A stretch of DNA of 64,000 nucleotides from BOG-1155 sp963717985 (GTDB lineage Bacteria; Desulfobacterota; Syntrophorhabdia; Syntrophorhabdales; WCHB1-27), in the NCBI GenBank assembly GCA_963717985.1, contig CAVQYC010000005.1, forward strand, positions 496,001 to 560,000, written 5' to 3'. The position numbers and the translations under genes are program-made. The notes beneath the pieces are model-generated. The model worked only from the letters and a program-made list of their open reading frames with translations. It was not told the origin of the DNA and did no database searches. Below, piece after piece: positions 36,302-44,521 of the stretch (positions within the stretch are counted from its first letter, which is position 1; every line of letters begins with the position of its first letter).

Positions 36302-37771
36302 TCAGTCTGTAAGGAGCCTGTAGCCTCGTCCGCGAACGTTAGAAATATATTTCGGGCCGATCTTGACTCTAATATTGTAGACCTGTACGTCGATGGTTCT
36401 TGTTTCTATGTTGGACTCTAAGCCTATTGCGGTAAGCAACTCACTTTTATTACACGGCTGTGGCCTCTTCTTCCACAAACACCAAAGTATTTTCCACTGA
36501 TCGGGACCTAACGTTATCTTCTTGTCATCCTTCATGATTAGTTTTTTGTTGAAATCGATGGATAGGCCATCATGAGAGAAAATGTTAGACTCCATTTTTT
36601 TGACTTTTTCAATGAGACTTGCAATTTGTCGGGCCAAGCGGCCGATCCTTTCTCTTCTGCCGAAGTCCTCAAACACGCCACTCATCCTGGCATATCCTTT
36701 CAGCTGTTCGATGAGCCTTAGTAATTCAGCAGCTTCTTCAACGTATCTCAGCTCTCGCCACAGATTCGCGATATTTTCAGCGACTTCTATGAATGCATCA
36801 ACATATCGATCAGCATTGATACGGATTATCTCAAAAGCTAAGAAGTACTTATCCATGGCGTCAGAAATGTCTACCTTTTGCTCCAGAGCATGACCAATCG
36901 CAAGCAGACAGAAAATATGTTGGCGGGTATACTTTATTGCCTCGAAAATAGCTAACGATTCCGAAAGAAATCTAATGGCCTCATCGGGATTGCCCTTAGT
37001 AATTTCCAATAGGCCGATTCTATAGAGACAGTCACCTTCTTCCCTTCGATAGCCCTTATCTTTCGATCTTCCCAATGCTTGTAGGTAGTAGTCGGTGGCC
37101 TTGTCTTGATCGTTAAGGGATCTGTAGGCGTCGCCGAGTCTGTATAGGGAGGATATGATCGCATTTTCGGATGGGATCTCCCTTGATAAGTCAAGGGCTT
37201 TTTTCAAGAAGGAAACGGATTCAGTCAACTGGCCAGTCATTCCGTACACCTTGCCTATGTCGCCTAGCAACGTAGCTTTTCTTTCCCGAAATCCAACCTT
37301 ATCACAGATCTCCAGACCCTCGACATACCAGCAGAGCGCCTTTTGAAATTCTCTAACGCTCTCGAAAGTGTGTCCTACACAGGCCATTGCGTCAGCTTCT
37401 TCTTTTCGTAAGCTAAATTCCCTTGTTATTCTAAGTGACTCAAAGGCCAGTGCTTCCGCTTCCTTTGGTTTTCCTAACTGAATAGATAAATAGGATCGCT
37501 GCTGAAGCACGTCGGCCTTCTCCCTGTGCAAACCCCCGGAAGAGGCAGCCCTAAGAGCCTTGTCGAGACTTTTGAAAGCGTCATTAGCCATGCCCAAGTC
37601 TCGAAAAATCGACGCTTGAAGCATCAATGCGTTGGCGATAATCGAGTCATCGGTTTTCTGTGATGCTATAAGATCTGTTACGGCTTCAAGGGAGCCGAGC
37701 AGGTCGCCCTGGTCTCGCAGTTTAGAATAATGCGCAAGACGTTTCTTAGGGCTTGTTTTATTCTTGGTCAT
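36302..37771 (-). CDS. TPR-repeat regulator with C-terminal OmpR-type winged helix
   Basis: A 489-residue protein of TPR-like helical pairs (about residues 20-370; repeats around DLGMANDAFKSLDKALR, GKPKEAEALAFESL, MTGQLTESVSFLKKAL, QDKATDYYLQAL) followed by an OmpR/PhoB-type DNA-binding domain (about 415-489: LGPDQWKILWCLWKK, TIDVQVYNIRVKI, RGRGYRL). This architecture is used by signal-responsive transcription factors that bind a peptide or protein. The true start is the ATG at 37771; the codons before it belong to the adjacent IS. IS3 copy 2 begins three bases upstream, so the native promoter is displaced. It lies ahead of the transfer-like operon, which it may control. Confidence 0.8.
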   Translation of the reverse strand: MTKNKTSPKKRLAHYSKLRDQGDLLGSLEAVTDLIASQKTDDSIIANALMLQASIFRDLGMANDAFKSLDKALRAASSGGLHREKADVLQQRSYLSIQLGKPKEAEALAFESLRITREFSLRKEEADAMACVGHTFESVREFQKALCWYVEGLEICDKVGFRERKATLLGDIGKVYGMTGQLTESVSFLKKALDLSREIPSENAIISSLYRLGDAYRSLNDQDKATDYYLQALGRSKDKGYRREEGDCLYRIGLLEITKGNPDEAIRFLSESLAIFEAIKYTRQHIFCLLAIGHALEQKVDISDAMDKYFLAFEIIRINADRYVDAFIEVAENIANLWRELRYVEEAAELLRLIEQLKGYARMSGVFEDFGRRERIGRLARQIASLIEKVKKMESNIFSHDGLSIDFNKKLIMKDDKKITLGPDQWKILWCLWKKRPQPCNKSELLTAIGLESNIETRTIDVQVYNIRVKIGPKYISNVRGRGYRLLTD

Positions 37772-37813
37772 AACGGAACGTGTCAATGAAAATGAGACAC
37801 TTCCAGCAAATAT

Positions 37814-38812
37814 TTAGTGTACCTCACCATCGCTCGTAAGCGACGGCTTGTTAATCCAGACGGCATCAGGCAGTGACGCCGGTTTCGGTATCCTCCCCTT
37901 GAACCGTTCCGGATGTTTTTCATAGGCAGCCCGCAGCACGTCCTTGCGATCTTCAATGATCCCTGACGCCCTCCCATGATGGACATCCGCAGGGGTGAGA
38001 AGACCCAACCCCGAATGGTAGTGCCCGGCATTGTACCAGGGAAAGAATGTCTGGCAAAAAGCCCTGGCATCCTCGATGGAACCGAACCTCTCTGGGAACT
38101 CCGGGCGGTACTTCATGGTCTTGAACTGAGATTCAGAATAGGGGTTGTCGTTACTGACGGAGGGTCTCGAATGGCTCCTGGTGACGCCAAGATCGGCCAT
38201 GAGCAAAGCAACTGGTTTTGACGTCATGCTCGACCCCCTGTCCGCATGGATCAGGAGTTGATCCGGTTGGATCGTTTGCTTGGCGCAGGTCTCCGCAATC
38301 AATTTACGGGCAAGGGCGGCAAGTTCCCTGTGGGCCACCATCCACCCCACGACATAACGGCTGTAGATGTCGAGGATCACGTAGAGATAAAAGTAGGTCC
38401 ACTTTACCGGCCCCTTGAGCTTCGTGATGTCCCAGCTCCACGCTTCGTTGGGCGCTCTTGCAAGAATCTCCGGCTTTGCATACCGGGGACGGGATACCTG
38501 CCTTCTCCTTTCTTTCAGCTCACCCTCTTTTTCAAGGATCCGGTACATGGTGCGCACCGAACAGAGATAGCTCTTCTCATCGAGAAGGGCCGCGTAGATT
38601 TCCCTGGGCGCCTTGTCGATGAAACGACCCGCGTGAAGGATATCGAGCACCTCGTTCCGTTCCTCGAAGGAGAGGGATAGCGGAGGAAGACGGCGTGAGG
38701 GCTCTTTCTCTCTTGGATGCCGCCACCGGTAAAAGCCCGCACGGGATACGTCGAGGGCGTTGCAGGCCGGCCGGATACCCACTTCACAGGCAAGCGACGC
38801 GGTGATGTTCAT
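37814..38812 (-). CDS. IS3-family transposase OrfB (copy 2)
   Basis: Protein identical to the copy-1 OrfB, with Asp128, Asp191 and Glu227 intact. This copy lies nearest the TPR regulator; transcription leaving orfB would continue into that gene. Confidence 0.95.
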   Translation of the reverse strand: MNITASLACEVGIRPACNALDVSRAGFYRWRHPREKEPSRRLPPLSLSFEERNEVLDILHAGRFIDKAPREIYAALLDEKSYLCSVRTMYRILEKEGELKERRRQVSRPRYAKPEILARAPNEAWSWDITKLKGPVKWTYFYLYVILDIYSRYVVGWMVAHRELAALARKLIAETCAKQTIQPDQLLIHADRGSSMTSKPVALLMADLGVTRSHSRPSVSNDNPYSESQFKTMKYRPEFPERFGSIEDARAFCQTFFPWYNAGHYHSGLGLLTPADVHHGRASGIIEDRKDVLRAAYEKHPERFKGRIPKPASLPDAVWINKPSLTSDGEVH

Positions 38813-39207
38813 GACTTCTCCTCGCTGGACCCCTTGAGCAGTTCGGCCACTTTTTTTTGGACATCGATAATCAGCTCCGCCTGTTTGAGCTTATGCGCGA
38901 GTTTTTCATTTTCCTTTTCCAGTTCGGTAATACGGCGCACGTGGGGATCCGCCTTTTGCGCAGCAGGTCCTCTCTTCTTAGGAACGAGGCCTTGGGCAAC
39001 CTGACGCCGCCACGAGGTGAGGCTCGACGAGTAGAGACCTTCCCTGCGCAGAAGGGCTCCGATCTGGCCGGGCTCGGTACAGCTCTCCGCCTCTTTGAGG
39101 ATACGGAGCTTATACGCCGCAGTGAATTTCCTGCGTACCGTCTTCTCCGGCACCTCCGGATCAGGGACTACCTTCGGGTGTGCCATCACTGAATTCTTCT
39201 CTTCCAT
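38809..39207 (-). CDS. IS3-family transposase OrfA (copy 2)
   Basis: Protein identical to the copy-1 OrfA: HTH_Tnp_1 core and C-terminal coiled coil, ATGA overlap with orfB. Confidence 0.92.
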   Translation of the reverse strand: MEEKNSVMAHPKVVPDPEVPEKTVRRKFTAAYKLRILKEAESCTEPGQIGALLRREGLYSSSLTSWRRQVAQGLVPKKRGPAAQKADPHVRRITELEKENEKLAHKLKQAELIIDVQKKVAELLKGSSEEKS

Positions 39208-39282
39208 GATCGTTCTTTCCTTCCCGCCCTCAGAGTCTAAACTATTGGGTGGGAAGTGTCTCACTTATATTGGCACAGAGGG

Positions 39283-39816
39283 TAAGAGATTTGAGTTTAT
39301 ACGTTCATAATAGCATTGCTTTATTCTTGGATCAAGATTCCGTTGCGTCTGGTGTCGATGGCAATAGAATCAAAGATGTTCTGGTGAAGATAAGGAAGGG
39401 TTAAGCTGAGTTTTATGAGCTTAAAGACATAAAATTTTGGTAAACTGAGAATCGTAGTAAAGACAGGCAGTTTAGAGCAGTTTAAACCCTCATTTCTTCT
39501 TCAAAGGGCGGTCTTTCTCTAATCTTTCCCTCCTCTGCTTCTATTTTCATATCTTCCTATTTGGGTCCCGTGGGCCAAGGGATTGTAAGGGTCTCCCTTA
39601 CCTCCTCCCTAATTTCAGCTATAGGGCTGTCTATTCACCCGAATATCCGGTACATAGATCTGCGACACCTATCGGGCAAACCAACGTTGAATCCTCAGTG
39701 ACATACCAGAGTGATGGCACACTTTTTTTCTCCTGTCCGCCTTCCGACTTCTCCGCGCTCCGCCTCGGAGCGCGTACCTTCGGTGTGCCGTACCACTAAC
39801 CTCTAACTTGAGAGTT
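39283..39816. other. Non-coding stretch with a possible gene tail and two hairpins
   Basis: Directly beside IS copy 2 the plus strand is open for about 40 codons to a TAA at 39402-39404 (…NSIALFLDQDSVASGVDG…), which reads like the end of a lost gene but has no start. Further on are a hairpin GTAAGGG-TCT-CCCTTAC (39585-39601) and a stem built on GCGCTCC/GGAGCGC near 39758-39776. The rest shows nothing I can interpret. Confidence 0.35.
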
Positions 39817-40329
39817 CCCTGTAGCTTGCTACAGGGGGTCTTTGTTATACTGCACAGGTGGACGATGAAAGCAGGGTTAGAAAAGGATACCACTGTGCCT
39901 GGCAGATTCATTACCACATCGTCTTCCCGGTCAAGTACAGGAAATCCCTTCTCGACGAAGAGGTTGTGCGCATAATCAGAGAGACGGCTGCGGGCATAGA
40001 AGAGCGATATGAAATTGAGATCGAAACGATGGGCATGGACAAGAATCATATCCACCTTCTCTGCGGAGCGCATCCCAAGCTCTCCCCCGGTCGGATCGTC
40101 CAGATTTTTAAGAGCATCACCGCTCGGGAGATATTCGCAAGAAAACCCTCCGTCAAAAAGCACCTCTGGGGCGGTGAGTTCTGGACAGATGGCTATTATG
40201 TTGCCACTGTCGGAGAAAGAGCCGATTGGAAAACGGTCGAAAGGTACATCCAGAAACAAGGAGTGCCAAAACAAGACCTCAAACAGTTGCCGCTTTTTGG
40301 TTTTTAATACCCTGTAGCTTGCTACAGGG
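39817..40329 (+). mobile_element. IS200/IS605-like element bounded by two identical hairpins
   Basis: The same 20-base palindrome (CCCTGTAGC-TT-GCTACAGGG) stands at 39817-39836 and 40310-40329, one on each side of a single Y1 transposase gene. IS200/IS605 elements and REP-associated transposases carry subterminal hairpins instead of inverted repeats, so these are probably the recognition hairpins. The true cleavage points may lie a few bases outside. Confidence 0.75.
39858..40307 (+). CDS. tnpA: IS200/IS605-family Y1 transposase TnpA
   Basis: A 149-residue HUH transposase: the histidine motif is NHIHLLC near residue 62, and the catalytic Tyr is in VERYIQKQG near residue 132; the N-terminal WQIHYHIVFPVKYRK strand is typical. 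Length equals IS200 TnpA. It starts with GTG at 39858 and stops three bases before the right hairpin, which with the T-run behind it may also terminate transcription. Confidence 0.92.
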   Translation: MDDESRVRKGYHCAWQIHYHIVFPVKYRKSLLDEEVVRIIRETAAGIEERYEIEIETMGMDKNHIHLLCGAHPKLSPGRIVQIFKSITAREIFARKPSVKKHLWGGEFWTDGYYVATVGERADWKTVERYIQKQGVPKQDLKQLPLFGF

Positions 40330-40622
40330 TGGTTTATTTTTTGGGTAACCATTATATAGGCGTCGCTGCCTTACCTTCTCTTGCTATCGTCTTCATAAGA
40401 CTATGTAAAAACCATAAATCTCTTTATAACGGAACCTGTTGATTCCTTCTCAACTATGACCATTGTATACCCAATGACTCAAATCTGAGTTTCAGATTAA
40501 CAACGCTCCGAAGCAGGCGCTGGCTTCTTTGGGGTAACCTGGATAGAGGAGCTATGAATGCTCCCTTCTTTTCTCACTGACTCTCTTTGCACGGGGGTGC
40601 AAATTTCTCAGAATGTGAGACC
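40330..40622. other. Intergenic region, no gene seen
   Basis: AT-rich non-coding sequence between the IS200-like element and a short promoter-terminator unit. CACGGGGGTGCAAATTT at 40590-40606 is matched by the inverted CACGGGTGCAAATTT at 41006-41020 (two G fewer), so the SWIM-finger gene lies between imperfect inverted repeats. Confidence 0.4.
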
Positions 40623-40704
40623 TTGACTTTCATAAGCTGGATGCTACAATGAAAGAACCAAGGTGGAAAGCCCCGCGAGATACCTCGCAGGGCTCTCTTT
40701 TTTT
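40623..40704 (+). ncRNA. Candidate short transcript (promoter plus intrinsic terminator)
   Basis: TTGACT (40623-40628), a 16-base spacer and TACAAT (40645-40650) predict a start near 40657. Only a few bases later a stable hairpin AGCCC-c-GCGAG / CTCGC-a-GGGCT (40669-40694) runs into seven T (40698-40704). The product would be about 50 nt and would overlap, tail to tail, the end of the SWIM gene on the other strand. It could be a small RNA or simply a terminator with a chance promoter. Confidence 0.35.
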
Positions 40705-40885
40705 ATACTCCATACCTATAAGCGGTCATCGCTTTTTCGATATGATCGCAATACCTCTTTCGCAGATACTCCTGGCACGAGCACCACGACCCAGCGGAAT
40801 GCTCGGCGTCTATCATTACCTGATACCAGTCGTTAGGATCTCTCTCTGACTGAACTTTGTATACCTTTATTTCTTTAACAGGCAT
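40703..40885 (-). CDS. SWIM-type zinc-finger mini-protein (60 aa)
   Basis: A 60-residue protein with a CSCQEYLRKRYCDHIEKAM segment near residues 34-52: CxC followed after about nine residues by CxH, the SWIM zinc-finger signature. Such domains bind DNA or proteins. GGGAGGTGA six bases ahead of the ATG at 40885 decides the start over an ATG 19 codons upstream. Stands alone in the island; partner unknown. Confidence 0.65.
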   Translation of the reverse strand: MPVKEIKVYKVQSERDPNDWYQVMIDAEHSAGSWCSCQEYLRKRYCDHIEKAMTAYRYGV

Positions 40886-41105
40886 TGTTTTCACCTCCCT
40901 TCCAGGCATCGGCTTTGCGCCTTTGCGGGAAAGGAAAAGCATCCTGATGGCTTGTGGAAGTCAAGGTGGAAGCGCGCGCCTCGCGGGCTGACTCCTTATT
41001 ACCAAAAATTTGCACCCGTGGCTTTACCCGAGCAAAGCCATAGAACTCCTTGATTTTGCGATTCTTTCGATGAGCAAAAGCAATAAGGGTGGGAGGGAAT
41101 ACAGA

Positions 41106-41249
41106 ATGACCATATTTTTAAAGAGCAAAGAGTCGGCCTGTTTCAAAAACAGTAAGGGAAAGGCGCTCGGTTTTGTCCTTGATCCTGAGAACACAGGCAA
41201 AACGGTGGGCCTTTCCACCTCTTCGAAAAACAACAGGACGGTTCTTTGA
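41106..41249 (+). CDS. Possible 47-aa basic protein
   Basis: A short frame behind GGGAGG (nine bases from the ATG) encodes a basic, soluble peptide starting MTIFLKSKESACFKNSKG. No family recognised. Only the ribosome site and amino-acid composition support it. Confidence 0.35.
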   Translation: MTIFLKSKESACFKNSKGKALGFVLDPENTGKTVGLSTSSKNNRTVL

Positions 41250-41293
41250 TTTTTGAAAATACACCTTTTTTTGGGCTAAAGCGATACAGGATT

Positions 41294-41312
41294 GTAAGGG
41301 CGGAGCCCTTAC
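41294..41312. repeat. Perfect hairpin GTAAGGGC/GCCCTTAC
   Basis: An 8-base stem with a GGA loop, preceded by ATT and followed by CTC. A near-identical hairpin with the same flanking bases stands at 39585-39601, so this is a small dispersed repeat family at island gene ends. Confidence 0.5.
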
Positions 41313-41313
41313 C

Positions 41314-42168
41314 TCAATCTTTGCAAGTATACAACTGCTGATTCTCCAGAAACCCGCTATAGGTAGCTCCCAGTACCCGATTGGGCTTATCTCTTAATAC
41401 CTGCCTCACAATCTCAAACAGCATATCGAGCCGTTTTTGTTCCAGGGCCTTAATCCTTTTCACGTTCTTCCAGTGGGCGTACTCGGCGGTCCCCATCCAG
41501 AATACTATCCGGAAGGTACCCTTCCCGGCGTAATGGGTCCTAATCTTATCCTTAATCTGTTTTCTTCCCATGTGGCCGCTGTCGAACTCAAAATACAGGT
41601 TTCCGGTATTGAGCCTGAGCACCGCGTCCGCGAAAGTCCTGACGGTCAAAAATTCCATGAGCCCGTTCCCGCAGGTGTTCAGGTATTTCCCTAAACAATC
41701 CCGCAGTTTAATGTCGTGTTCGACATGCTGGTGGTTGATGGTGCTTTTGGGATTGGCAGCCAGGGCATAGCAGGTATAGAACTCGTGGTGGAGCTTCTTG
41801 AGGCGCAGTTCTCGGCGCTTCGTCCGGCACATTCGGTTAAGCTCCGCCGCCACTATGGCGTATGTTTTCTTTTCCCGTTTCCCCGTGAGGAGATAACAAA
41901 TATTGGAGGCGGTGGCCCACTCCGTGGTGGATATGAATTGTCGAATGAGGTGTCTGCTGAGGGTCATAGGTACTAATAGCCCAATGGACGGGGGATGGGG
42001 TCCAGGGGCGTGAGCCCCGGCAAAGGCGAAGGTGAGGTGGCGGAGTCCCTCCATTTGGCTTTGCTGGGGCTTTGTGGTGATGAAATCCCACAAGCTCCTG
42101 GCCTCCTTCTCCCCCAAAATAATTAGAGATTCAAGCCGTTTTCCGGAAAATCGGCGCGGCTCGTCCAA
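41314..42168 (-). CDS. Replication-relaxation-like protein (284 aa)
   Basis: The middle of the protein matches the layout of replication-relaxation/MobC-type families: a winged helix (SRHLIRQFISTTEWATASNI), a histidine-rich HQHVEHDIKLRDCL stretch, then YFEFDSGHMGRKQIKDKI and a terminal FRIVFWMG strand, which resemble the nuclease-like core of that family. In plasmids and ICEs such proteins act at transfer or replication origins. The frame begins at a TTG (42168) but is open a further eleven codons (…YTLGRPFRLDEP) that look native and lack any start codon, so the real start is unclear. Confidence 0.5.
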   Translation of the reverse strand: MDEPRRFSGKRLESLIILGEKEARSLWDFITTKPQQSQMEGLRHLTFAFAGAHAPGPHPPSIGLLVPMTLSRHLIRQFISTTEWATASNICYLLTGKREKKTYAIVAAELNRMCRTKRRELRLKKLHHEFYTCYALAANPKSTINHQHVEHDIKLRDCLGKYLNTCGNGLMEFLTVRTFADAVLRLNTGNLYFEFDSGHMGRKQIKDKIRTHYAGKGTFRIVFWMGTAEYAHWKNVKRIKALEQKRLDMLFEIVRQVLRDKPNRVLGATYSGFLENQQLYTCKD

Positions 42169-42272
42169 TCGAAACGGTCTGCCTAAGGTGTATAGGCACG
42201 ACTATAGGCGTTAATTCAGGCAGTCCGCAGTGGTCTATTTGAAATTGTTAATGAGTAAGAGAGGAGGGAATG

Positions 42273-42428
42273 TTATCCCTCCAGGTTGATGATTTGCCAG
42301 TGGAAATTGAGATTCCGCGTGGCATATTCGACGGCCTCGGCACCGCTCGTAAAAAGCCTCGGCCCGCCGTCCTTTAGAGCAACGACGGCGATTTCTTTGC
42401 GGACGTTCCATCTGAGAATAACGAACAT
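42273..42428 (-). CDS. Island mini-protein, 51 aa (paralog of the 50-aa protein at 43786)
   Basis: AGGAGGCCCC precedes the ATG. The sequence MFVILRWNVRKEIAVVALKD ... EAVEYATRNL ... WQIINL aligns over its whole length with the 50-residue product at 43786-43938: both begin MF(V/F)I, have a central acidic-Gly turn before Pro, an A-x-x-YA-x-x-NL helix and end W-x-I-(I/V)-x-L. Two strands, helix, strand is a likely fold. No known family recognised. Confidence 0.65.
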   Translation of the reverse strand: MFVILRWNVRKEIAVVALKDGGPRLFTSGAEAVEYATRNLNFHWQIINLEG

Positions 42429-42436
42429 GGGGCCTC

Positions 42437-42613
42437 CTAATACCCGCAGTTGTGGCAGACGGTCCTAATCTTCCCTCCGCCTTCGGAGAGAATGATGATG
42501 CTGTTTTCAAAATGGTGGCCGATGGTCGCCTGGTGCCCGCAATCCAGTTTGATGGTTTCTCCGGATAAGAGTATTTCCAGATCCTTGGTGGTCAGCACCC
42601 GATCATTTTTCAT
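42437..42613 (-). CDS. Zinc-ribbon-like mini-protein, 58 aa
   Basis: Starts at 42613 in an ATGA overlap with the DUF932-like gene. Cys and His residues are placed like a zinc-binding site: LDCGHQATIGHH near the middle and CHNCGY at the very end. Probably a small nucleic-acid-binding or regulatory protein of the element. Confidence 0.6.
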   Translation of the reverse strand: MKNDRVLTTKDLEILLSGETIKLDCGHQATIGHHFENSIIILSEGGGKIRTVCHNCGY

Positions 42614-43329
42614 GGTTCCTCCACGATGGCCTGGTAAGCCCGCACGTGTTTCTCCATTATGGAGACGGGCGGGGTGGATTTGAGGGCCTCGGTGACGGCG
42701 TTGAAAAAGTTCCATTTGTTTCTTTCATTAAATTCGAGGTGGCTGGGCCGGAGCCACTCTTCCCTGATAACCGGGAGCTGCCGGGGGCTCACGATGTCAT
42801 GGCCGTAGAGGAGTCCCATGAGCTGGAAAGCCTCGTGGTTATCAATCGGGATTCTCTTGAGGCGCTCGGCGTCGGTGATCACTTTTTCGAAGTTATGCTG
42901 AGCCTTGTAAAGGGTGGTGATGGCCAGATCTTCCAGAGCGCTCCACACGCCTTTGGTGTGCTTCTTCATCACGGCGATTTCGCCGTGGAGACTCAGGTTG
43001 TCGCAAATGAAAACCGACGCTCCGATGGCCAGGCCCACGCTCATGGACCGGTCATAGCTGTTTCGGAAAGCGACGGATAGTCCGATTTCGGAGTTATCCC
43101 GCTTGAACTGCAAGAGCGCGAAAAGCTGCTGGCCCTGCCGGGCGACGGCGTAACTTTCGCCGACCAGGACAAAGTCCGTGAGCAGATCCTGCGATACCGC
43201 AAGAAGCTTGTCCGCCAGATGGTAATGGGAAACGGGGATATATGAATCCGTTTCGCCGGGAACGGGGATAAGGTCAAGCTCCTGTTTGGAAACGATTTGT
43301 CCGCCTCTATGTAAAATCATTTCGTCCAC
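42610..43329 (-). CDS. DUF932-like plasmid/phage protein
   Basis: A 239-residue protein whose centre (SYAVARQGQQLFALLQFKR, then AFRNSYDRSMSVGLAIGASVFICDNLSLHG) resembles the DUF932 family common on plasmids and phages; function there is unknown. GGAGG six bases ahead supports the GTG at 43329. It follows radC and precedes the zinc-ribbon gene. Confidence 0.7.
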   Translation of the reverse strand: MDEMILHRGGQIVSKQELDLIPVPGETDSYIPVSHYHLADKLLAVSQDLLTDFVLVGESYAVARQGQQLFALLQFKRDNSEIGLSVAFRNSYDRSMSVGLAIGASVFICDNLSLHGEIAVMKKHTKGVWSALEDLAITTLYKAQHNFEKVITDAERLKRIPIDNHEAFQLMGLLYGHDIVSPRQLPVIREEWLRPSHLEFNERNKWNFFNAVTEALKSTPPVSIMEKHVRAYQAIVEEP

Positions 43330-43341
43330 GGTATTCCTCCT

Positions 43342-43749
43342 TCACAGTAATCCCTTTTCCTTCATGGAAAGGGTGGTCTTGCCGATGATGATATGATCCA
43401 GAACATCGATGCCAATGATCTTCCCGGCCTCAGACAACCTCCGGGTCAGGGTGATGTCGTCATTGCTTGGCTCAGTGTCTCCCGATGGGTGGCTGTGGGC
43501 CAAAATGAGCGAAGAAGCGCCGGCCTTGATGGCCCGCCGAAAAACTTCTCTCGGGTGTACGAGGCTGGCGTTCAGCGTCCCTAAACTCACCAGCTCCACA
43601 AATCTTATCCGGTTTCTGGTATTCAGGATTATGACCCAGAAATGCTCTCTTTCCCTGGACAGGCTGTCCTCCTTCCGCAGAAGCTTACGCAGATGGTGAC
43701 CTACGTCAGCCGGACCCTTAATGGTGGCTCGTTCCCTCGACACAATCAT
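43342..43749 (-). CDS. radC: RadC-family JAB-domain protein
   Basis: A 135-residue protein with the JAB/MPN metalloprotease-like motif HSHPSGD (about 90-96) and a following acidic residue, lacking the N-terminal helix-hairpin-helix of chromosomal RadC. Short RadC proteins of this type are typical passengers of plasmids, ICEs and prophages. The ATG at 43749 has GGAGGTGAG upstream. Its biochemical role remains unsettled. Confidence 0.85.
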   Translation of the reverse strand: MIVSRERATIKGPADVGHHLRKLLRKEDSLSREREHFWVIILNTRNRIRFVELVSLGTLNASLVHPREVFRRAIKAGASSLILAHSHPSGDTEPSNDDITLTRRLSEAGKIIGIDVLDHIIIGKTTLSMKEKGLL

Positions 43750-43785
43750 CAAAACTCACCTCCTCTGGTTTGATGGCTCATGGCT

Positions 43786-43938
43786 CTAATCCAGGTAGAC
43801 TATTTCCCACTTGCCGGGGAGGTTCTCCTGGGCATAATGCTCCGCTTCTCTTCGAAAGAGAAAGGGGAGGGGAGCGCCGTCCTCGTTAAGAACGAATGAC
43901 ACGTCCCGGTAACTGCTCCACGTTATAATGAAAAACAT
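43786..43938 (-). CDS. Island mini-protein, 50 aa (paralog of the 51-aa protein at 42273)
   Basis: MFFIITWSSYRDVSFVLNED ... EAEHYAQENL ... WEIVYLD. Same layout and length as the product at 42273-42428, and also behind a clear AGGAGG. Its start lies inside the end of the 112-residue gene in another frame (53-base overlap). Confidence 0.65.
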   Translation of the reverse strand: MFFIITWSSYRDVSFVLNEDGAPLPFLFRREAEHYAQENLPGKWEIVYLD

Positions 43939-44224
43939 CTCGGTCCTCCTTTTGGGCCAGTTTTTTGAAAAGATGGGTTATCCGTTCGCGGTCCTCCCTA
44001 TTCTTGCTCCGCACCAGTTTTAGGATATGGTCGGAGATTTCCTCGATCGTCCTTTCTTGTGCCTCGATAGTTTCAAAGAGGCGGCCTTCTTTGAGTTCGC
44101 CGATAAATGTATCGAGGATGCAGTTGACGACGTAGGTCATCGGCCTTCCCATGTGGTGGGAAAGGCGATGGATATACGGGATCAAGTCTTCCCTGATCTT
44201 AGGGCTATACATGCCTTGGCACAC
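43886..44224 (-). CDS. Island protein of 112 aa, possible ribbon-helix-helix type
   Basis: First gene of the RadC operon. The N-terminal part (PKIREDLIPYIHRLSHHMGRPMTYVVNCIL) has the strand-helix-helix feel of a ribbon-helix-helix DNA-binding protein and is followed by a long charged helix. GGAGGTGC precedes the GTG at 44224. It may regulate its own operon; this is inferred from shape and position only. Confidence 0.55.
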   Translation of the reverse strand: MCQGMYSPKIREDLIPYIHRLSHHMGRPMTYVVNCILDTFIGELKEGRLFETIEAQERTIEEISDHILKLVRSKNREDRERITHLFKKLAQKEDRDVFHYNVEQLPGRVIRS

Positions 44225-44312
44225 TGAGCACCTCCTTTTTTGGGCCCCGTGCGATTTTGTTTAAAGAACTGTTTTGGCCTAGTTACAGTTTAAAGGATGG
44301 GGGAGTATATAT

Positions 44313-44344
44313 AAGGAGGGGAATGTTGCCTGGAGAGGAAAATC
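44313..44344 (+). repeat. 32-bp exact direct repeat, copy 1 (second copy at 51560)
   Basis: The 32 bases at 44313-44344 are identical to 51560-51591. The unit contains AAGGAGGGGA immediately before an ATG and then the codons for LPGEEN, i.e. a complete ribosome site and start. In the copy here the frame continues 45 codons (MLPGEENRWTTFRSRRF…) to 44481; it may be a real small gene. The surroundings of the two copies are otherwise different. Confidence 0.7.
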
Positions 44345-44521
44345 GCTGGACAACTTTTAGGTCACGCCGTTTTAGAAGGAATACGGAAACCAACCTTGTT
44401 CTTGACGCCTACACTTCGCCGGGCGTCTTAGTGACGTTATTGTTCGATTTACGGCAAAAGCCACCACATCGTTGTGGATAACTTCACTTTACAAAATAGG
44501 CTCCAGTGATAGAATGAAATC

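Larger units (their letters stand above)
37774..39282 (-). mobile_element. IS3-family insertion sequence, copy 2
   Basis: Same element as copy 1, flanked by TAA at 37771-37773 and 39283-39285. It is inserted directly before the start codon of the TPR regulator, in the same orientation as the other two copies, so its minus-strand transposase transcription may read into the regulator. Confidence 0.93.

Noticed and set aside
39669..40352. 227-codon frame antisense to the IS200-like transposase
   Set aside because: Mirror of tnpA and of both hairpins; no start site support.
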